This document shows positions 1 to 12,133 of a stretch of DNA of 64,000 nt, in pieces. The notes under the pieces were generated by a model. It made no database searches. It was not told the DNA's origin and saw only the letters and a list, made by a program, of their open reading frames with translations. The translations under genes were made by a program, and so were the position numbers. The DNA comes from Luidia sarsii (taxonomy: Eukaryota > Echinodermata > Asteroidea > Paxillosida > Luidiidae). Position 1 is the first letter of the stretch. Every line of letters begins with the position of its first letter. The DNA lies in NCBI GenBank assembly GCA_949987565.1, contig OX465105.1:16929637-16993636 (forward strand), written 5' to 3'.

Positions 1-1508
1 GTAGTGTGCATGTACTCTGCCCGTCGTCATGAGATCAGTCAGGGGACCAGAATTCAAAATTCTCCCAAATGGACGTAATATGCAGCGTGCTACTTTAGGC
101 CTATCTCCGCCAAATGAACCCGTTCTTTTAAAGTTCTCTAGAAGTTGAATCACTAAGAACAATGTCCTCCATGATTTGAAGCATAGAAGAGACATTGGTT
201 TTCTTGCAATGATCCGCAGTGCGGAATTCATCCCCTAAACAACACATGTGGCGAGTCATCGCGCCATTTTTTTAACGGAAAATGTTCGTCTTGTTTTGGA
301 TTGCTTTTGTTTACCTTCCACCACCAGGAAGAGGGTTGGTTTCCTTCTTCCTCGGAAGTACACTTGGACTGTTCGACACATTATTTCCCGGTCTCCTGTG
401 GGTATATGGTCAGACGAGGGACTGGCTTCGGTGTTAGTTTGCGTTTACTAGTTTTTTTCTCAGCCGGGGTTTGAGTAGCTGACGGCGAAGTCCAAAGTCA
501 CCTTACGTTCCTACGCTACCGCTGACACCCATGATTACGCAACCCATAGGGGCCACAAACACTGGGTGTGTTTGATGGGGGACTGGGTGAGCCCTGTCCA
601 AATGATAACACAGTGGGTGCATGTGGGTCGTAAAGGAACACCCGCAGGGCATGGGATCGGGCCTAGACTCACTAATTTTGAAGGTTAAACTCAATCGGGT
701 TAGAGCCTCGAATGTAGTCCCTGAGGTGCTAAAAAAAAATGTGTCCAAACGACAACCTTTGTCAGTCGAGCTAACCCATTCGAGTTTAGTCTTGAAGTAG
801 TTAGTCTCTCGGATGAACTTATCCTATAATGTCGCAGCTTTGTCGAGTGCCACACACATTTACACAAAAAATGAGCACAATGTAGTCTGGGGCCTTAGCC
901 TATTTCTTGGCTCATCGGTTCTGGTGAATGCGTGACAAAAAATCATTTGTTCGTGGGTGGTGGTGGGGGGATACGCACACAAATGTTGTTGTCGAACTAG
1001 CTGAACCGCTTTTAGAATAAGGGCGATAGCAGTCATTTATCAAGACCACGTAGGCCTAACCCACGGTGGGATTGAATATTTTTTTAGGGCAAGCGTAATC
1101 CCCTTATTTTCCCCTCTCAGCTGTCTGGAACGCCCCCAAATCCGATGGGAACACAAGATTTGATTTATCATCTTTTCTTACCACCGGACAAAAATGTGTC
1201 GCTAGTGATCATGCTATAGGCCTATCACTCGTCGTGGACTAGTTTTGAAGGGAATGATATCAATTACCCTTATCCACCCTTATGTGATCATGGGTGGGGT
1301 TTTTTGGTCATCGACCTTTCTGCTGAGTGGGAATTCCCGCTTGGTTTATTGGCGTGCCTGGGACATAACGGCTTCACTTAAAACTTAGTGTTCAAATTAG
1401 AATGATCGAAAGCTGTCATTGTACATTGATCGCCAAATGCCATCTGGTCTAATTATTCTCCTGTTATCGTCCGCATATGCAGCACGGTTTGATGCACTCT
1501 ATATGGTC
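1..1508. other. Non-coding stretch, no feature recognised
   Basis: No reading frame here looks like a conserved protein. The sequence is unique-looking, with a few TAGGCCTA words (for example near 93, 1051 and 1216). It lies beyond the 3' end of the minus-strand carbonic anhydrase gene and is best treated as intergenic. Confidence 0.5.
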
Positions 1509-1665
1509 TGTTCTTCACACGCGAACCTCGTTCTCAGCGCTCGAAACCACACGAACACGACCCAAGAACGCTGCACTCGGAACAGGTTCACACGCCACCT
1601 CCTCCCCGCCAGGGCTGTTCACGAAGAGCCGTGAACGCACGCGCCCCAACTCGACCATTGCGTGT
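1509..1665 (+). repeat. Dispersed repeat, inverted copy of 16128-16285
   Basis: This segment matches the reverse complement of 16128-16285 over most of its length. The shared blocks include the words for ACGACCCAAGAACGCTGCAC and CTCCCCGCCAGGG. A short third piece lies near 16838-16885. It is a dispersed repeat of unknown class. It sits about 17 bases from the foldback element at 1683, so the two could be parts of one larger element, but the second copy does not have that neighbour. Confidence 0.6.
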
Positions 1666-1682
1666 GTATAGCGCTACATATA

Positions 1683-1920
1683 GGCCGTTTTCGAAATGAA
1701 GGCTTAGGCTCGGGCTCAGGCTTCGTCTCCGTCTGACAAAACCTGAAAATCCATGGTTGTGGTTTGTTTCCGAACTTGAAGGTTTGTTGGCTTGATAGGT
1801 ATATATAAAATTATATTCCCCAGGAAACTGGGGCCAAACGCTTGTTTTTAGATGCCTGTGATAAAACGAGAAAGATAATAATGACCGAAGCCGAAGCCCA
1901 AGCCTATTTCGAAAACGGCC
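1683..1920. mobile_element. Foldback MITE, family T, copy 1
   Basis: Both ends carry long inverted repeats: GGCCGTTTTCGAAAT on the left and its complement on the right. These are followed inward by a GGCTTAGGCTCGGGCT-type stretch and its complement. The ends are flanked by ATA on both sides, a possible 3-bp target duplication. A second copy lies at 14647-14875. There is no coding capacity, so this is a non-autonomous DNA transposon of unassigned superfamily. Confidence 0.7.
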
Positions 1921-2607
1921 ATAAGCTCCACAGAACTGGTATCCTACTTGAGCGTGTAGTGCCATATATCATTTTCCGCGTTGCCAGTGAATATTGTCTG
2001 CCTCAACTCGTGCTGGGTCAGTACCCCTTGCTGATACAGTTTTTGTAGACCCTATATGCTGCGAAATGGACATTGCTTCTTTTAGGCCTTACGCGCCCTG
2101 TGATTTCAACAGAGGAGTTTGCGTTGAGGTCTATCACGAGAACTGCAACAATAATAAAGGGTCTCACATCGGAAATAAATATCACAGTCATTTTCTGATG
2201 TCATCTAAAGGGATCTGAAGTGTACAAACATTATTGGCATACTTCTTTTCCTTAGCGGACCTGCTCTGTTCACACTGAGTCGTCCTGGATATGGGGAAAC
2301 GGAAGAGGTGGGTTGTCCAAGGTGTTGATAGGGCGGGGTTTCGACATGATTACATAACTCCTTTTGATAAGGACTCTTGTCCAAAAGATCATCGGTTGGG
2401 TATCAGATGATTTGACCCGTCCGATGTCGTTTCCACCGGATAGCCATCGTGAATTTTTCACCCCAGAGTCCAGTACAATCGGCTTTCTATACAGGGGGGG
2501 ATTTTATCGGTCGGATGAATTCAACCGGCACTCAACCGGCACTCAACAAGAGGCCTAAGTCCGCTATTTTGAAAAGGAGTTTTTCCCCGACGATAATGGC
2601 GACCGTG
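1921..2607. other. Non-coding stretch, no feature recognised
   Basis: Nothing here resembles a conserved exon, RNA gene or known repeat apart from short AT-rich runs. The small open frames are typical of chance. Confidence 0.45.
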
Positions 2608-2615
2608 GGGAGAGA

Positions 2616-2709
<94 letters not shown>

Positions 2710-2780
2710 AGAAGAGAGAGAGATGGAGAGAGAGAAGGGGAGAGAGTGAGAGAGGGAGAGAGATAGAGAGACAGAGAGAG
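2608..2780. repeat. GA dinucleotide microsatellite
   Basis: An almost pure (GA)n run continues into interrupted GAGAGGGA variants. It leads directly into the complex tandem repeat starting at 2781. Open frames across it encode only Arg-Glu or Ser-Leu repeats and are artefacts of the low-complexity sequence. Confidence 0.95.
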
Positions 2781-2841
2781 CTGCATTGATGTTTTCACTT
2801 CGTGTGGTGCACGAAACTGCCGTAGCCAGGTTTACAACAAG

Positions 2842-2880
<39 letters not shown>

Positions 2881-3162
2881 AGAGAAGGGGAGAGAGTGAG
2901 AGAGGGAGAGAGAGATAGAGAGAGAGATAGAGAGACAGAGAGAGCTGCATTGATGTTTTCACTTCGTGTGGTGCACGAAACTGCCGTAGCCAGGTTTACA
3001 ACAAGGGAGAAGAGAGAGAGAGAGAGAGAGATGGAGAGAGAGAAGGGGAGAGAGTGAGAGAGGGAGAGAGAGATAGAGAGAGAGATAGAGAGACAGAGAG
3101 AGCTGCATTGATGTTTTCACTTCGTGTGGTGCACGAAACTACCGTAGCCAGGTTTACAACAA
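2781..3162. repeat. Tandem repeat of about 160 bp, three units, GA-rich spacers
   Basis: A unique core beginning CTGCATTGATGTTTTCACTT and ending in GGTTTACAAC recurs at 2781, 2945 and 3103, with spacings of 164 and 158 bases. The cores are separated by GA-rich tracts whose length differs between units. The cores are almost identical, so the duplication is recent; unit length varies through GA slippage. Confidence 0.9.
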
Positions 3163-4700
3163 TTGGTTGTTGGATGTCTGTGACCGCTTATATAATCCAA
3201 GAATTGGGGCTTTTGCAGCTGTTGCCAGATTATATTATGACCTATACATAGATTAATCCATTTTGCCTCCCAAAATTTGGCAGAGTGAAAAAATGGGGTG
3301 AGTGCGTAATGGCATTTAAGTTTAAATTCTCATTTCCACTGTGATCTCAAAAATGCTGCCGGGATGCGGGCTCTTAAAGGACCGGAGAGAGAGACCTAAA
3401 TCGAGTTACTGGGATCTGTTGAAGAATGGCTTTAAAAGTCAGCAGGGCGGTATGAACCACGGCGTCTGATGGGACCTTTCACTCCGACCCCTTTTAGAGA
3501 CTCGTAAAGTCACTTGAACAGATTACGTTCGTCGCTCTTTCGTTGCCGGAAATGTACATTTTGAACAGAACTTGAGAAATGAAAGCCAGGATGTTTGGGA
3601 AGCAGTTATAAGAAAGAATATGGCTGGTGGACCGGTCGCATCAGAGAAGTACAATTTCTGCTTCTGAAGACCTGCAGACCTATCCCTAAACCTTGATTGA
3701 CTTCCATCAAACCTAATGTCTGTCATCAAACATAATCCAGAGGGATTAATTTGCAGTTTGAAAGTTAATGTTTTTGGTATAGGTTTTCGTATAGGTTTCG
3801 CTATATGTTTTTTTAACTTTGGGTTCCTGGCATGACCTTACAATAGCGCGCTCATTTTTATAAGGATGTTTTAAAAGGTAAAAAACCGGTTTAGGTTTCT
3901 CTGCTATCCAAAATCCAAAATCACACAATCCAAAATTACAGTTTAGAGTTCTTTGTTGAAGTTGAAATTATGGATTATTTTTTTGCAAAACGCAGGATAA
4001 CATTAAAAAAAGGAAGCAACAATCCTCCCATTGGCATGCCTTGTATACTTTAAAATGGACGAAAGAACTAGAAACAAAGCCGGAGCCTGAGTCTAAGCCG
4101 GGTTTTGGAAAAGGGTCCTGCGGTGGGAAGGCACCAGAACCCGCGGGAGGCAGAGGAAGAGTAAGCGAAGGTGGGATGCATTTGATATTTTGTTCTACTG
4201 GGGTAGGCCTGTAATAATGTGTACATTAAATCAGTTCAGCAAAGCTGAGACCGAAAGCAGGGCACTTCGACATCCTTTCCACGAACCGGCTCATCCCACG
4301 CAGCAGGAAAGATGCAATTTGAAAGTTGGTATAACATTTTTTTGGGATACACATTCTCGCTTGTGTGTTGATGATAAACAGTGTAAAAGTGTCCTTGCGA
4401 TACGCTGATCATGTTAACCACACGAGCTCGCACTGATTTGAAGTGTGGTCATGACTGTGTCGTTTATACATTCGAAAAAGATTCGCCACTTCGTAAAACA
4501 AAAATGCCGACGACTTGTGACATACACACATACAATTGCTTCCGTTCTGCAGTGGACTGAGAACAGCTGATGGTTGTGATGATGGTGACGTCGGTGGTGA
4601 CCGTGGTAACGAGGATGTGATAGTGGTGAACTGTTGATGATAATCACCCTTAGAGCTCTCTGTTTAATCACCACTAGTGTAAGAGATAACAGAAAAAAAA
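3163..4700. other. Non-coding stretch, no feature recognised
   Basis: No conserved protein, RNA gene or clear repeat is visible. The segment around 4080-4110 has a faint resemblance to the end of family T (GAGCCTGAGTCTAAGCC) and may be a decayed fragment. Confidence 0.4.
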
Positions 4701-4931
4701 TCGTGCAAATTTCGATACAAGCATCAAACTTGGCACAAGTGTCTCCAAGGGATACTAATCAAAATGACACAACAAATATTTCTATGCAAAACATCAACGG
4801 CCATTTGGGCGGCCATCTTTAAAAAAAATGGCTGCAATCTTGGATTTTCAATTGGTCAATTGGGCAGATTTGATTTGTATCTCTACAATATTGTGCCAAG
4901 TTTGATGCTTGTATCGTCATTTGTACGATTC
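4701..4931. mobile_element. Foldback MITE with TIRs of about 38 bp
   Basis: The left end begins TCGTGCAAATTTCGATACAA and runs on to a GCATCAAACTTGGCACA block. The right end is its near-perfect complement and finishes in TTTGTACGA. The interior of about 150 bases is non-coding. This is the structure of a short non-autonomous DNA transposon. I could not define the target duplication. Confidence 0.65.
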
Positions 4932-7396
4932 TCCTCAGATAATTATTACTCTTATCTGCCCCACTGCACAGAGTGGCCGTGCGTTTGCCGGAGATCGGGT
5001 GCATGGTGGCCACGCGATATCGGAAAGAGGAAGATGGAGGCGGGACCGCTCGATCTCATAGATGCCTAAAAGGGCGCGTTGCCCACCTCCTTGATTTACG
5101 AGTACGAGCCCCGCCATGCGAATTCCACACCAAGCGCTACTGTATCACAATGCGTGCGTGCATCAGTGCTGCCACTGTCTGGCACCAACAGTCGTGAAAT
5201 TCCCCAATACTTTGACCCCATAGGCCACATGCGCATAATGGTGTTATCATAGCTGGTTTATTCACATCATTCAAAATAATGCTGCCCGAAGCAAATTAGT
5301 TCACAAAGACAGCGATCTCGGAAGAGCCATTCCGAACGGGTCAAAATGTACAAGCCCCAAACCCCATTCATTATATTCCTGTCTTTTATTCACTTTATCA
5401 CACGAGGAGCCAAATGGGGCCATGTCAAGCAGGAGGTGTTTTTTTGGGGGGGGGGGCTGTATGTTATACCATAACAGGGATATGACGCATCTACGTCATA
5501 CGCACTAGTTAGGCGCATCTCGTACACGATACGAATCATGAATAATGTCCCGTGCATGTGTATGCGATTTGGCTAGTGCGTACGGCCTGTGTCTCGTCCG
5601 TATACCAATTATAAGTCGTATAACTTTCATGGTTCTTTTTCATCGCCGCGATCTGACGAACTCTCACACAGTCACAGAAAGTACACACAGTCTAGGCCTA
5701 TAAATTACACCTTGAAAAATGTGCAAATGTGCAAACACTGACCACTAATTCGTCTGACTATAAATTATGCACTTACAAATATAATTATTAGGCCTATGTT
5801 AACGTGTCTTCAATATGAATTACAGCATTGTCAACAAACCGTCAAATACGAAGGAAATATAAAAAACCACACGAGATTATTGCGTTCTAATGGCATACAA
5901 ATCGTAGCCTTGTAGGCCTATTCGAATTGTCAGGCGTCAATTCTGTTGAATATGGGGGGGGGGTGGTAAGCGTAGGTTGGGAAGTAGTAACGAGGGTATT
6001 ATTTATTCCAGCCTTTGGCTGATCGGAATGGGGGTTAACAACAACAACAATAGCCTCTGTCGGGCGCCGGTTATATTTGTATTACGTAACACTTTCTGAG
6101 CATTCAGCGCTGATTACGTCATGCAGGGCAAACCCTCATTGTGTGTGCCACGCCTTGTTCTTTCAGTCGATTTTCGGTTGAATTCCGACGGTCGTCTAAT
6201 CCATGCTACTTCTAAAACTTCCCAAGACATGAAATCATCACTGGTTTGCAGTTACACCACTTTAGGCCAATTAAAAAGTTTAGCGTTCACATCCGCTTCC
6301 TTTGTGGAGGCCGCCTGTTTGTTTGTTTGTTTGATTGATTTTTGGTGTGTTTTTTAACCCCCCAAAGTGAACATTTCATGATTTTGTCCAGGGAAAGAAA
6401 TATTCATAGTGAAGTCGTATAGTTTGTATATACTCAGTCGTCACTGTGGAAACTGTCTATTGGAACGTGTTAACATTTTGATAAAAAAGGAAGAAACAGT
6501 GGAGACGAGCAAAGAAGACTATCATATTGTCCACATTCTTCTTTGTACGTTTCTATTACTGCTCTGTGCCAAATGAGATGAAAAAATACCCACTTTAAGT
6601 TGCGTGATGGCATGTTAACAGTGGTGGCTCAATGGGTCTATGGGGGGCCTGTGGAGTGCGTTGGTATTGATGTAGTAGCTCTCCGACCATGGCAACCGTG
6701 CTCTCACGCACGGACAGGAAACAGTAGATTGCTTTATTTCAGTGAGGGTTTGCCCTGCTCAGGCATGCATCGGGCAAAGCACTGAATACTCGAACACTTC
6801 TCCCTAGAATTCAAAACGAACGACCCCCGAATCGGCCGAATGACCCCCAAATGACCCCATACCAACCCCCCAACCCCCAAACAAAAACCCAACAACAATT
6901 AACAACCAACAATCAACAACCCCAAAATAACCTCAACAACTTCACACAGAGGAATACCATCTAAATCGGTGCATGGTTTGTGTTGTCTTCAGTCATAGTT
7001 GGTTGGACCTCTATGGTTGGCCAACTATAATACGGTAACCCAGGCGCATGATTCCCGGAGTATATGTTTTCCCAGTTGAGCGTAAAGCTGTCATCTACCC
7101 TGTTTACCAGCCGTCCATCTTCCGACTGGCAAAAAGTATTGCCGTCTTGATCCGCATTCATCCAAGGGGCGGATCCGGGGGTGTATATAGGGCGGGCCTA
7201 CGGGGTCCCGTTTTCCTGCCGTCTGTCTTGCGCGAAGCCCGGCGGCCCCATCCGTGTTTGTCGCCGTAATTGACGTCCATCGTCTTATCCCTGCGCCTGC
7301 CCCTGCCCCCATGCCTGCATGTGTTCCGTTCCATCCACACCTGTGTGTCGTTTTTCAAAAGAAGTGCCCTTGACCTTAAATGGATTTATCTTACTA
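4932..7396. other. Non-coding stretch with minor low-complexity runs
   Basis: No gene is supported. It contains short G-runs (near 5442-5457 and 5953-5963), an ACAACA run near 6040 and several TAGGCCTA words. Near 6740-6790 a short block resembles the tail of the tRNA-like element at 18960. Confidence 0.45.
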
Positions 7397-7415
7397 CACA
7401 CACACACACACACAC
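7397..7415. repeat. Short (CA)n microsatellite
   Basis: A pure CA run of about nine units. Confidence 0.85.
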
Positions 7416-7689
7416 CAACAAAACAGGAACCTGTCTGGTTCCCATAAACAGCACGCTATGTTTTCCTACACCTTCCGATGGTTGGGTTCTGAGCGAGACA
7501 GTGCCATTGCATTACGCAGTAAAGTCTGGTTTCAGGGACCACCTCATACTGCCAGATGATGTGAGGCCGAAACAAGTCTTGGAGTGGAGCGTTTATATTC
7601 TCTTGCAATTGATCAATATTGTGTTGCGAGATCACACAACTGACCAGTGGTATTTTGGGCATTGTCGTAATGTTGCATCGGTCAGAGCA

Positions 7690-7862
7690 TACCTCCATGG
7701 TCAGAGAGGGAGATAGAGAGATAGAGAGAGAGTGGGAGAGGGGGAGGGGAGTGAGATAGAGGGAGAGAGAGAGTGAAAGAGGGAGAGAGAGAGAGAGAGG
7801 GAGAGAGAAAGAGAGAGAGAGAGAGAGAGTGAGAGAGCGTGAGAGAGATAGAGAGAGATAAT
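7690..7862. repeat. GA-rich low-complexity tract
   Basis: A purine-only run of GAGAGGGA, GAGATAGA and GAGTGAGA variants. Open frames through it are low-complexity artefacts. Confidence 0.9.
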
Positions 7863-8003
7863 CATGGAATTCACCACCACGCACAAAGACTGGTATCAAA
7901 GTGATTCCATTCGCCAAATTTCCATGCACAAAGACGTTTACTCAATGCACGATATTGCACCATAATGATGAGTCTAACGTGGACAGTTTGCGGTGCTTTT
8001 GAG

Positions 8004-8095
8004 ATGGAGTGCGGAACTTTGGATCTGCAAAGAACCGGTAACTGAACGTTTCGGGCAGTTTGTACTATTTCCGTCGTCGGGAGACTGGCAATGGA
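8004..8095 (-). mobile_element. Degenerate copy of retroelement-like family P
   Basis: On the minus strand the segment reads CCCGAAACGTTCAGTTACC followed by GGTTCTTTGCAGATCC. This parallels the GAAACGTC block and histone-like hairpin of the better copies at 12329-12603 and 15362-15505. The upstream CTGATGA core is mutated. It is a decayed fragment. Confidence 0.4.
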
Positions 8096-8170
8096 GCCTC
8101 CGGTTTGAACGACGGATAGCTCTGCGACGGTGAAATCGATGCATCGTCTTCGACTGTATGCTCACCATGA

Positions 8171-9430
8171 GTTATGCAAGGCTGACACTTGCACGACTTT
8201 TGGCGACGATTTTGTCGTGGCAAGTCGTGCCATTTTGGGGGCACGAACTGGGAGGCTCCCGCACTGACTAGTTCCCGTATAGTTCACGACGAGTTCACGA
8301 CGAGTTCACGAATAGTTCACGAATGCGTGGGCAGTGTCCACATTGACACGAACTGGCACGACGAGTCCACGGCGAGTTCACGAATAGGGCCTAGTTCACG
8401 AATGCGTGGGCAGTGTCCACATTGACACGAACTGGCACGACGAGTCCACGGCGAGTTCACGAACAGTTTGTGCATAGTTCAAGACCTGGTCGCTAAATGT
8501 TGTCGTAACCAAAATTTTGAACATTTTAAAATTCTCGTCCCGACATGGCACGCAGTCACGACGGGTTTACGCACACTTCACGCCAGTTTACGACTAGTTT
8601 GCGCACTGGCACGACTCAAGTCGTGCCAATGCGAGCCACAGAAGTGTCAGCCTTGCTTTAGTCTTGGTTCAAGACGCTGTTGGTTTGGATAGCCGACCGT
8701 GATACGCAATGTACGCGCACATACGTATTCGCACAGAGATCCGCACTCACGCACGCATTGAATAATTGAGCAGTTGACAGGTCTGGGTGCGTATACGTGT
8801 GTTTGCGGATCATTGGGTATACCGTTTCATCGCGTCTTGAACCAAGACTTAAGCAAGGCTGACACTTGTACGATTATGTGGAACGCATTGGCACGACTTG
8901 AGTCGTGCCAGTGCGCAAACTAGTCGTAAACTGGCGTGAAGTGTGCGTAAACCCGTCGTGACTGCCTGCCATGTCGGGACGAGAATTTTGAAATGTTCAA
9001 AATGTTGGTCACGACAACATTTAGGACCTGGTCGTGAACTATGAGCAAACTGTTCGTGAACTCGCCGTGGACTCGTCGTGCCAGTTCGTGTCAATGTGGA
9101 CACTGCTTACGCATTCGTGAACTAGGCCCTATTCGTGAACTCGTCGTGGACTCGTCGTGCCAGTTCGTGTCAATGTGGACACTGCCCACGCATTCGTGAA
9201 CTAGGCCCTATTCGTGAACTCGTCGTGGACTCGTCGTGCCAGTTCGTGTCAATGTGGACACTGCCCACGCATTCGTGAACTATTCGTGAACTCGTCGTGA
9301 ACTCGTCATTAACTATACGTGAACTAGTCGTGAACAGTGCGGGAGCCTCCCAGTTCGTGCCCCAGAATGGCACGACTTGCCACGACAAAATCGTGGCCAA
9401 AAGTCGTGCAAGTGTCAGCCTTGCATAACT
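8171..9430. mobile_element. Long inverted repeat, arms of about 500 and 590 bp
   Basis: The left arm starts GTTATGCAAGGCTGACACTT and the right arm ends with its complement. The arms stay complementary inward to a TTGGTTCAAGACGC block at about 8660 and its complement at about 8837, leaving about 165 bases of unmatched spacer. Each arm is itself bounded by GCAAGGCTGACACTT and its complement, so each resembles a complete foldback element. Because the short flanks outside those inner ends also match, this is an inverted duplication rather than two independent insertions. Inside the arms, a block of GAGTTCACGAAT and CAGTGTCCACATTGACACG is tandemly repeated, two copies on the left and three on the right. 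There is no coding capacity. Confidence 0.8.
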
Positions 9431-12133
9431 GAGTCCGCGCTGTGCCCAGAACGACAACATTTCTCCGTCGGACAACCATTCGTCGAGTACAAAACGAAAG
9501 CTCTGCAATTGCGACACGTAGGCCTAATATCTAGACCGCAGCCGCTGCATTAATGCGCATTACATTTTATGATGTCGTTTCTCCTGCGCATAATTCGTTT
9601 GTCATAATGTCCACGAGTAACATAGGGGCCTGCATTCCCTTCAATACGAATGCATGCGGTGAAGCCATCTGGTCGCAGCTTAATTATTGACGATTTACGC
9701 ATGTCTACGCGCCACCCGTATGTCTCGAAACGCTCCCTCGGTGATGAGTTGGTCGGGCAAGGCAGCCGTCTCTGTTGACGCTTCTCCAGTCAGTCGAAAA
9801 GCTGCCCCGCCCTCTTCCGATGAGGGATCCCGTTTGAGGAGGACGCCTCTTGCATGCAGGCTGAAAAAGCCCAGAAGACAACTTAAGACCCTTTTGATGG
9901 AGTGGATACTAACAAGTGTGGTATCGCAGAATCAGGAGGCGACTCGTGGTCAGATTGGGAACACTATTATATACCTATACCCACCAACCTCAGATCACTG
10001 GACGCCATTTCGTCGTTTAAAAAGCACACGTGAAAAGAAAGGTCGAATTGAATTGAATATTGTTGAAAAGTTGATAAGTTGCCTCTGACGAAAATTGATA
10101 TGATACCCGGTTGGTACATGGCAGTACACCGCCACAGTAATTTGCTTCTGACTGGTGCCCCCGGGTAAAGATAGTTCCCCAACTGCATGTGGGATGGACA
10201 GCACATAGCCCGATTTCATAGAAAAATTGAAAACCTGCTAAGCGTGTGGAACTACTAGGTGGCAGGAACAAAACAATCTGGGCATTCATTCCCACAGAGG
10301 AAAACGACCTATGTACATCATAAATAAAATTTCAACTATAGTCTTTTGAGCAAAAGGCATTATTTCGAGCATGGCACATGCTCTTTTAATGATACACGCG
10401 TGACTATTATCTTTACCAATCGGGGATCGTAATGACAGAGGACGGGACTGACGGAACTCACAGAAGCAAAAACAAACCCCCTCAAAACCAATTTAAGCAA
10501 TGAAACAAACAAACTCAGCCAAAGTGTATTGGGTCACTTCCGTGCAGTACCGTGGTAGTACTGTTTATTTATCACTCAAGTACAAGAAAAAGAAAGCAAG
10601 AGTAAACACTGGTGCGAAAAACACTGTCCACACGTAGAAGCCCCTGGCACTTTCGGGAAACCAACGTTTGTCGTCGAAACCGCTTTTCCTTCCTCCACGT
10701 TGGGAAAAAAAGAGAGATGCCCATTCATTCCCCCAAGTGCAGGTCGACCACAACTGACACAACTGGGCCACCTCGGTAAACGGAGTGAAACGGTCTCTTC
10801 GACTGGTTAGCAAAAAAAACACACCCCAAAACACGACCTCGACAAAACTGAGGAAACGGAAACCCGCCATTACACCCATGTTCATTGCCCACGCACGCAC
10901 GCCAGCCGAGGATAGCACCACGAACGACGTTATACAAGGGCTTTCATTCGAGCATCTCTTCGCCACGACGCCATTAGGGACTTCTGTGCTGCGGTACCTA
11001 CCCTCTCTGAACCAGGATGTATGCGCGTAAGGCGATTATAGACGGGGTGTAATTTCAAACCGTTTTGAGTGCCTTATATATCAACTATGTTTTCATTATA
11101 CGCGTCGAGATTATCAGATATATACCTCGTGTACAAGAGGGCATGGAAGGTATAGTCTGAGGAGGGAATGGTCCTCTCGTATATATAATTGTTCATTACC
11201 AAGCAGTTAGGTTGGATGAAGGATGAGTTATGTGTCTCGTAAGCTACAGTTTTCGTCAGTGCTCTATAGTCAACCAAAGGAACAACAGAAGTAAAATCAA
11301 GTTGCATTGCACTCTGCACTAATTTGGTTGTAATCATCTAACTCTCCCTTCTTTGGTAATACTACTTTTGAATTATACAAATTGTATCTTATTCGACATG
11401 TAGGCCTATAATGCACGTCTTCCAATTCGCTTCCTTACGATATAAAACCCTGTAGTGCTAAAATATCTACATCACTTGTGCTAACAACATTTTAGGGTTT
11501 GTGTAACACCTTTCCGAATTCCTATCCACGTGTGATTAATGTAGCATTAATTTGGCGGTCGATAGAAGATTAACTCGTCTGCGACCTTTGGTTCTTTTTA
11601 TACTTGGAAGAGTGCCAAGGAAAATGACTGGTGGCGATGCCAAAACGGCTGATCTCTGGTTAATATACAAAATGACTGCAAAAGAGGAAATAACAGAGGA
11701 AAGTAAGCACTTCATTTCGCTCTCGATACTCTGAAGAACCTTGCACAATTGCTCACTTTGATAATGTTCATCTTTTCTCTAAAATACATATTCATATAGC
11801 TTCGGCAAAGTCGGCTTTGGGTGTGCACTTCCTCGTTTAGAGTGATAACATAATTTGGCCGACTATTCTGAGTGCGGATTTGTATATGGAATCCTCGTGC
11901 TGGCTATACGACTTTTTGTCCACACTTTAAAATGGGGACCGTGAAAATATTCGCTTCGCTGGAAGATGAAATCTGAAGGACAAGGGTGGAAGTCGGCATG
12001 TAATTGCAGGGAGCCCGCTGAACCGGGATAATATCCGTGAAGACATCGTCCCAGGTTGCATGTTACCACAGTATAATTTTATGGTGAAATCGTAACGCAC
12101 TCTCAAGCGCGTCAGATAACGATCATCCGGAAG
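9431..12133. other. Non-coding stretch, no feature recognised
   Basis: A few open frames of 80-130 codons occur on both strands, but none shows a recognisable domain or signal, and they overlap one another. No repeats with partners elsewhere in the window were seen. Confidence 0.4.

Noticed and set aside
9687..10088. 133-codon open frame as a gene
   Set aside because: No recognisable domain, no splice or promoter context, and competing frames overlap it on the other strand.
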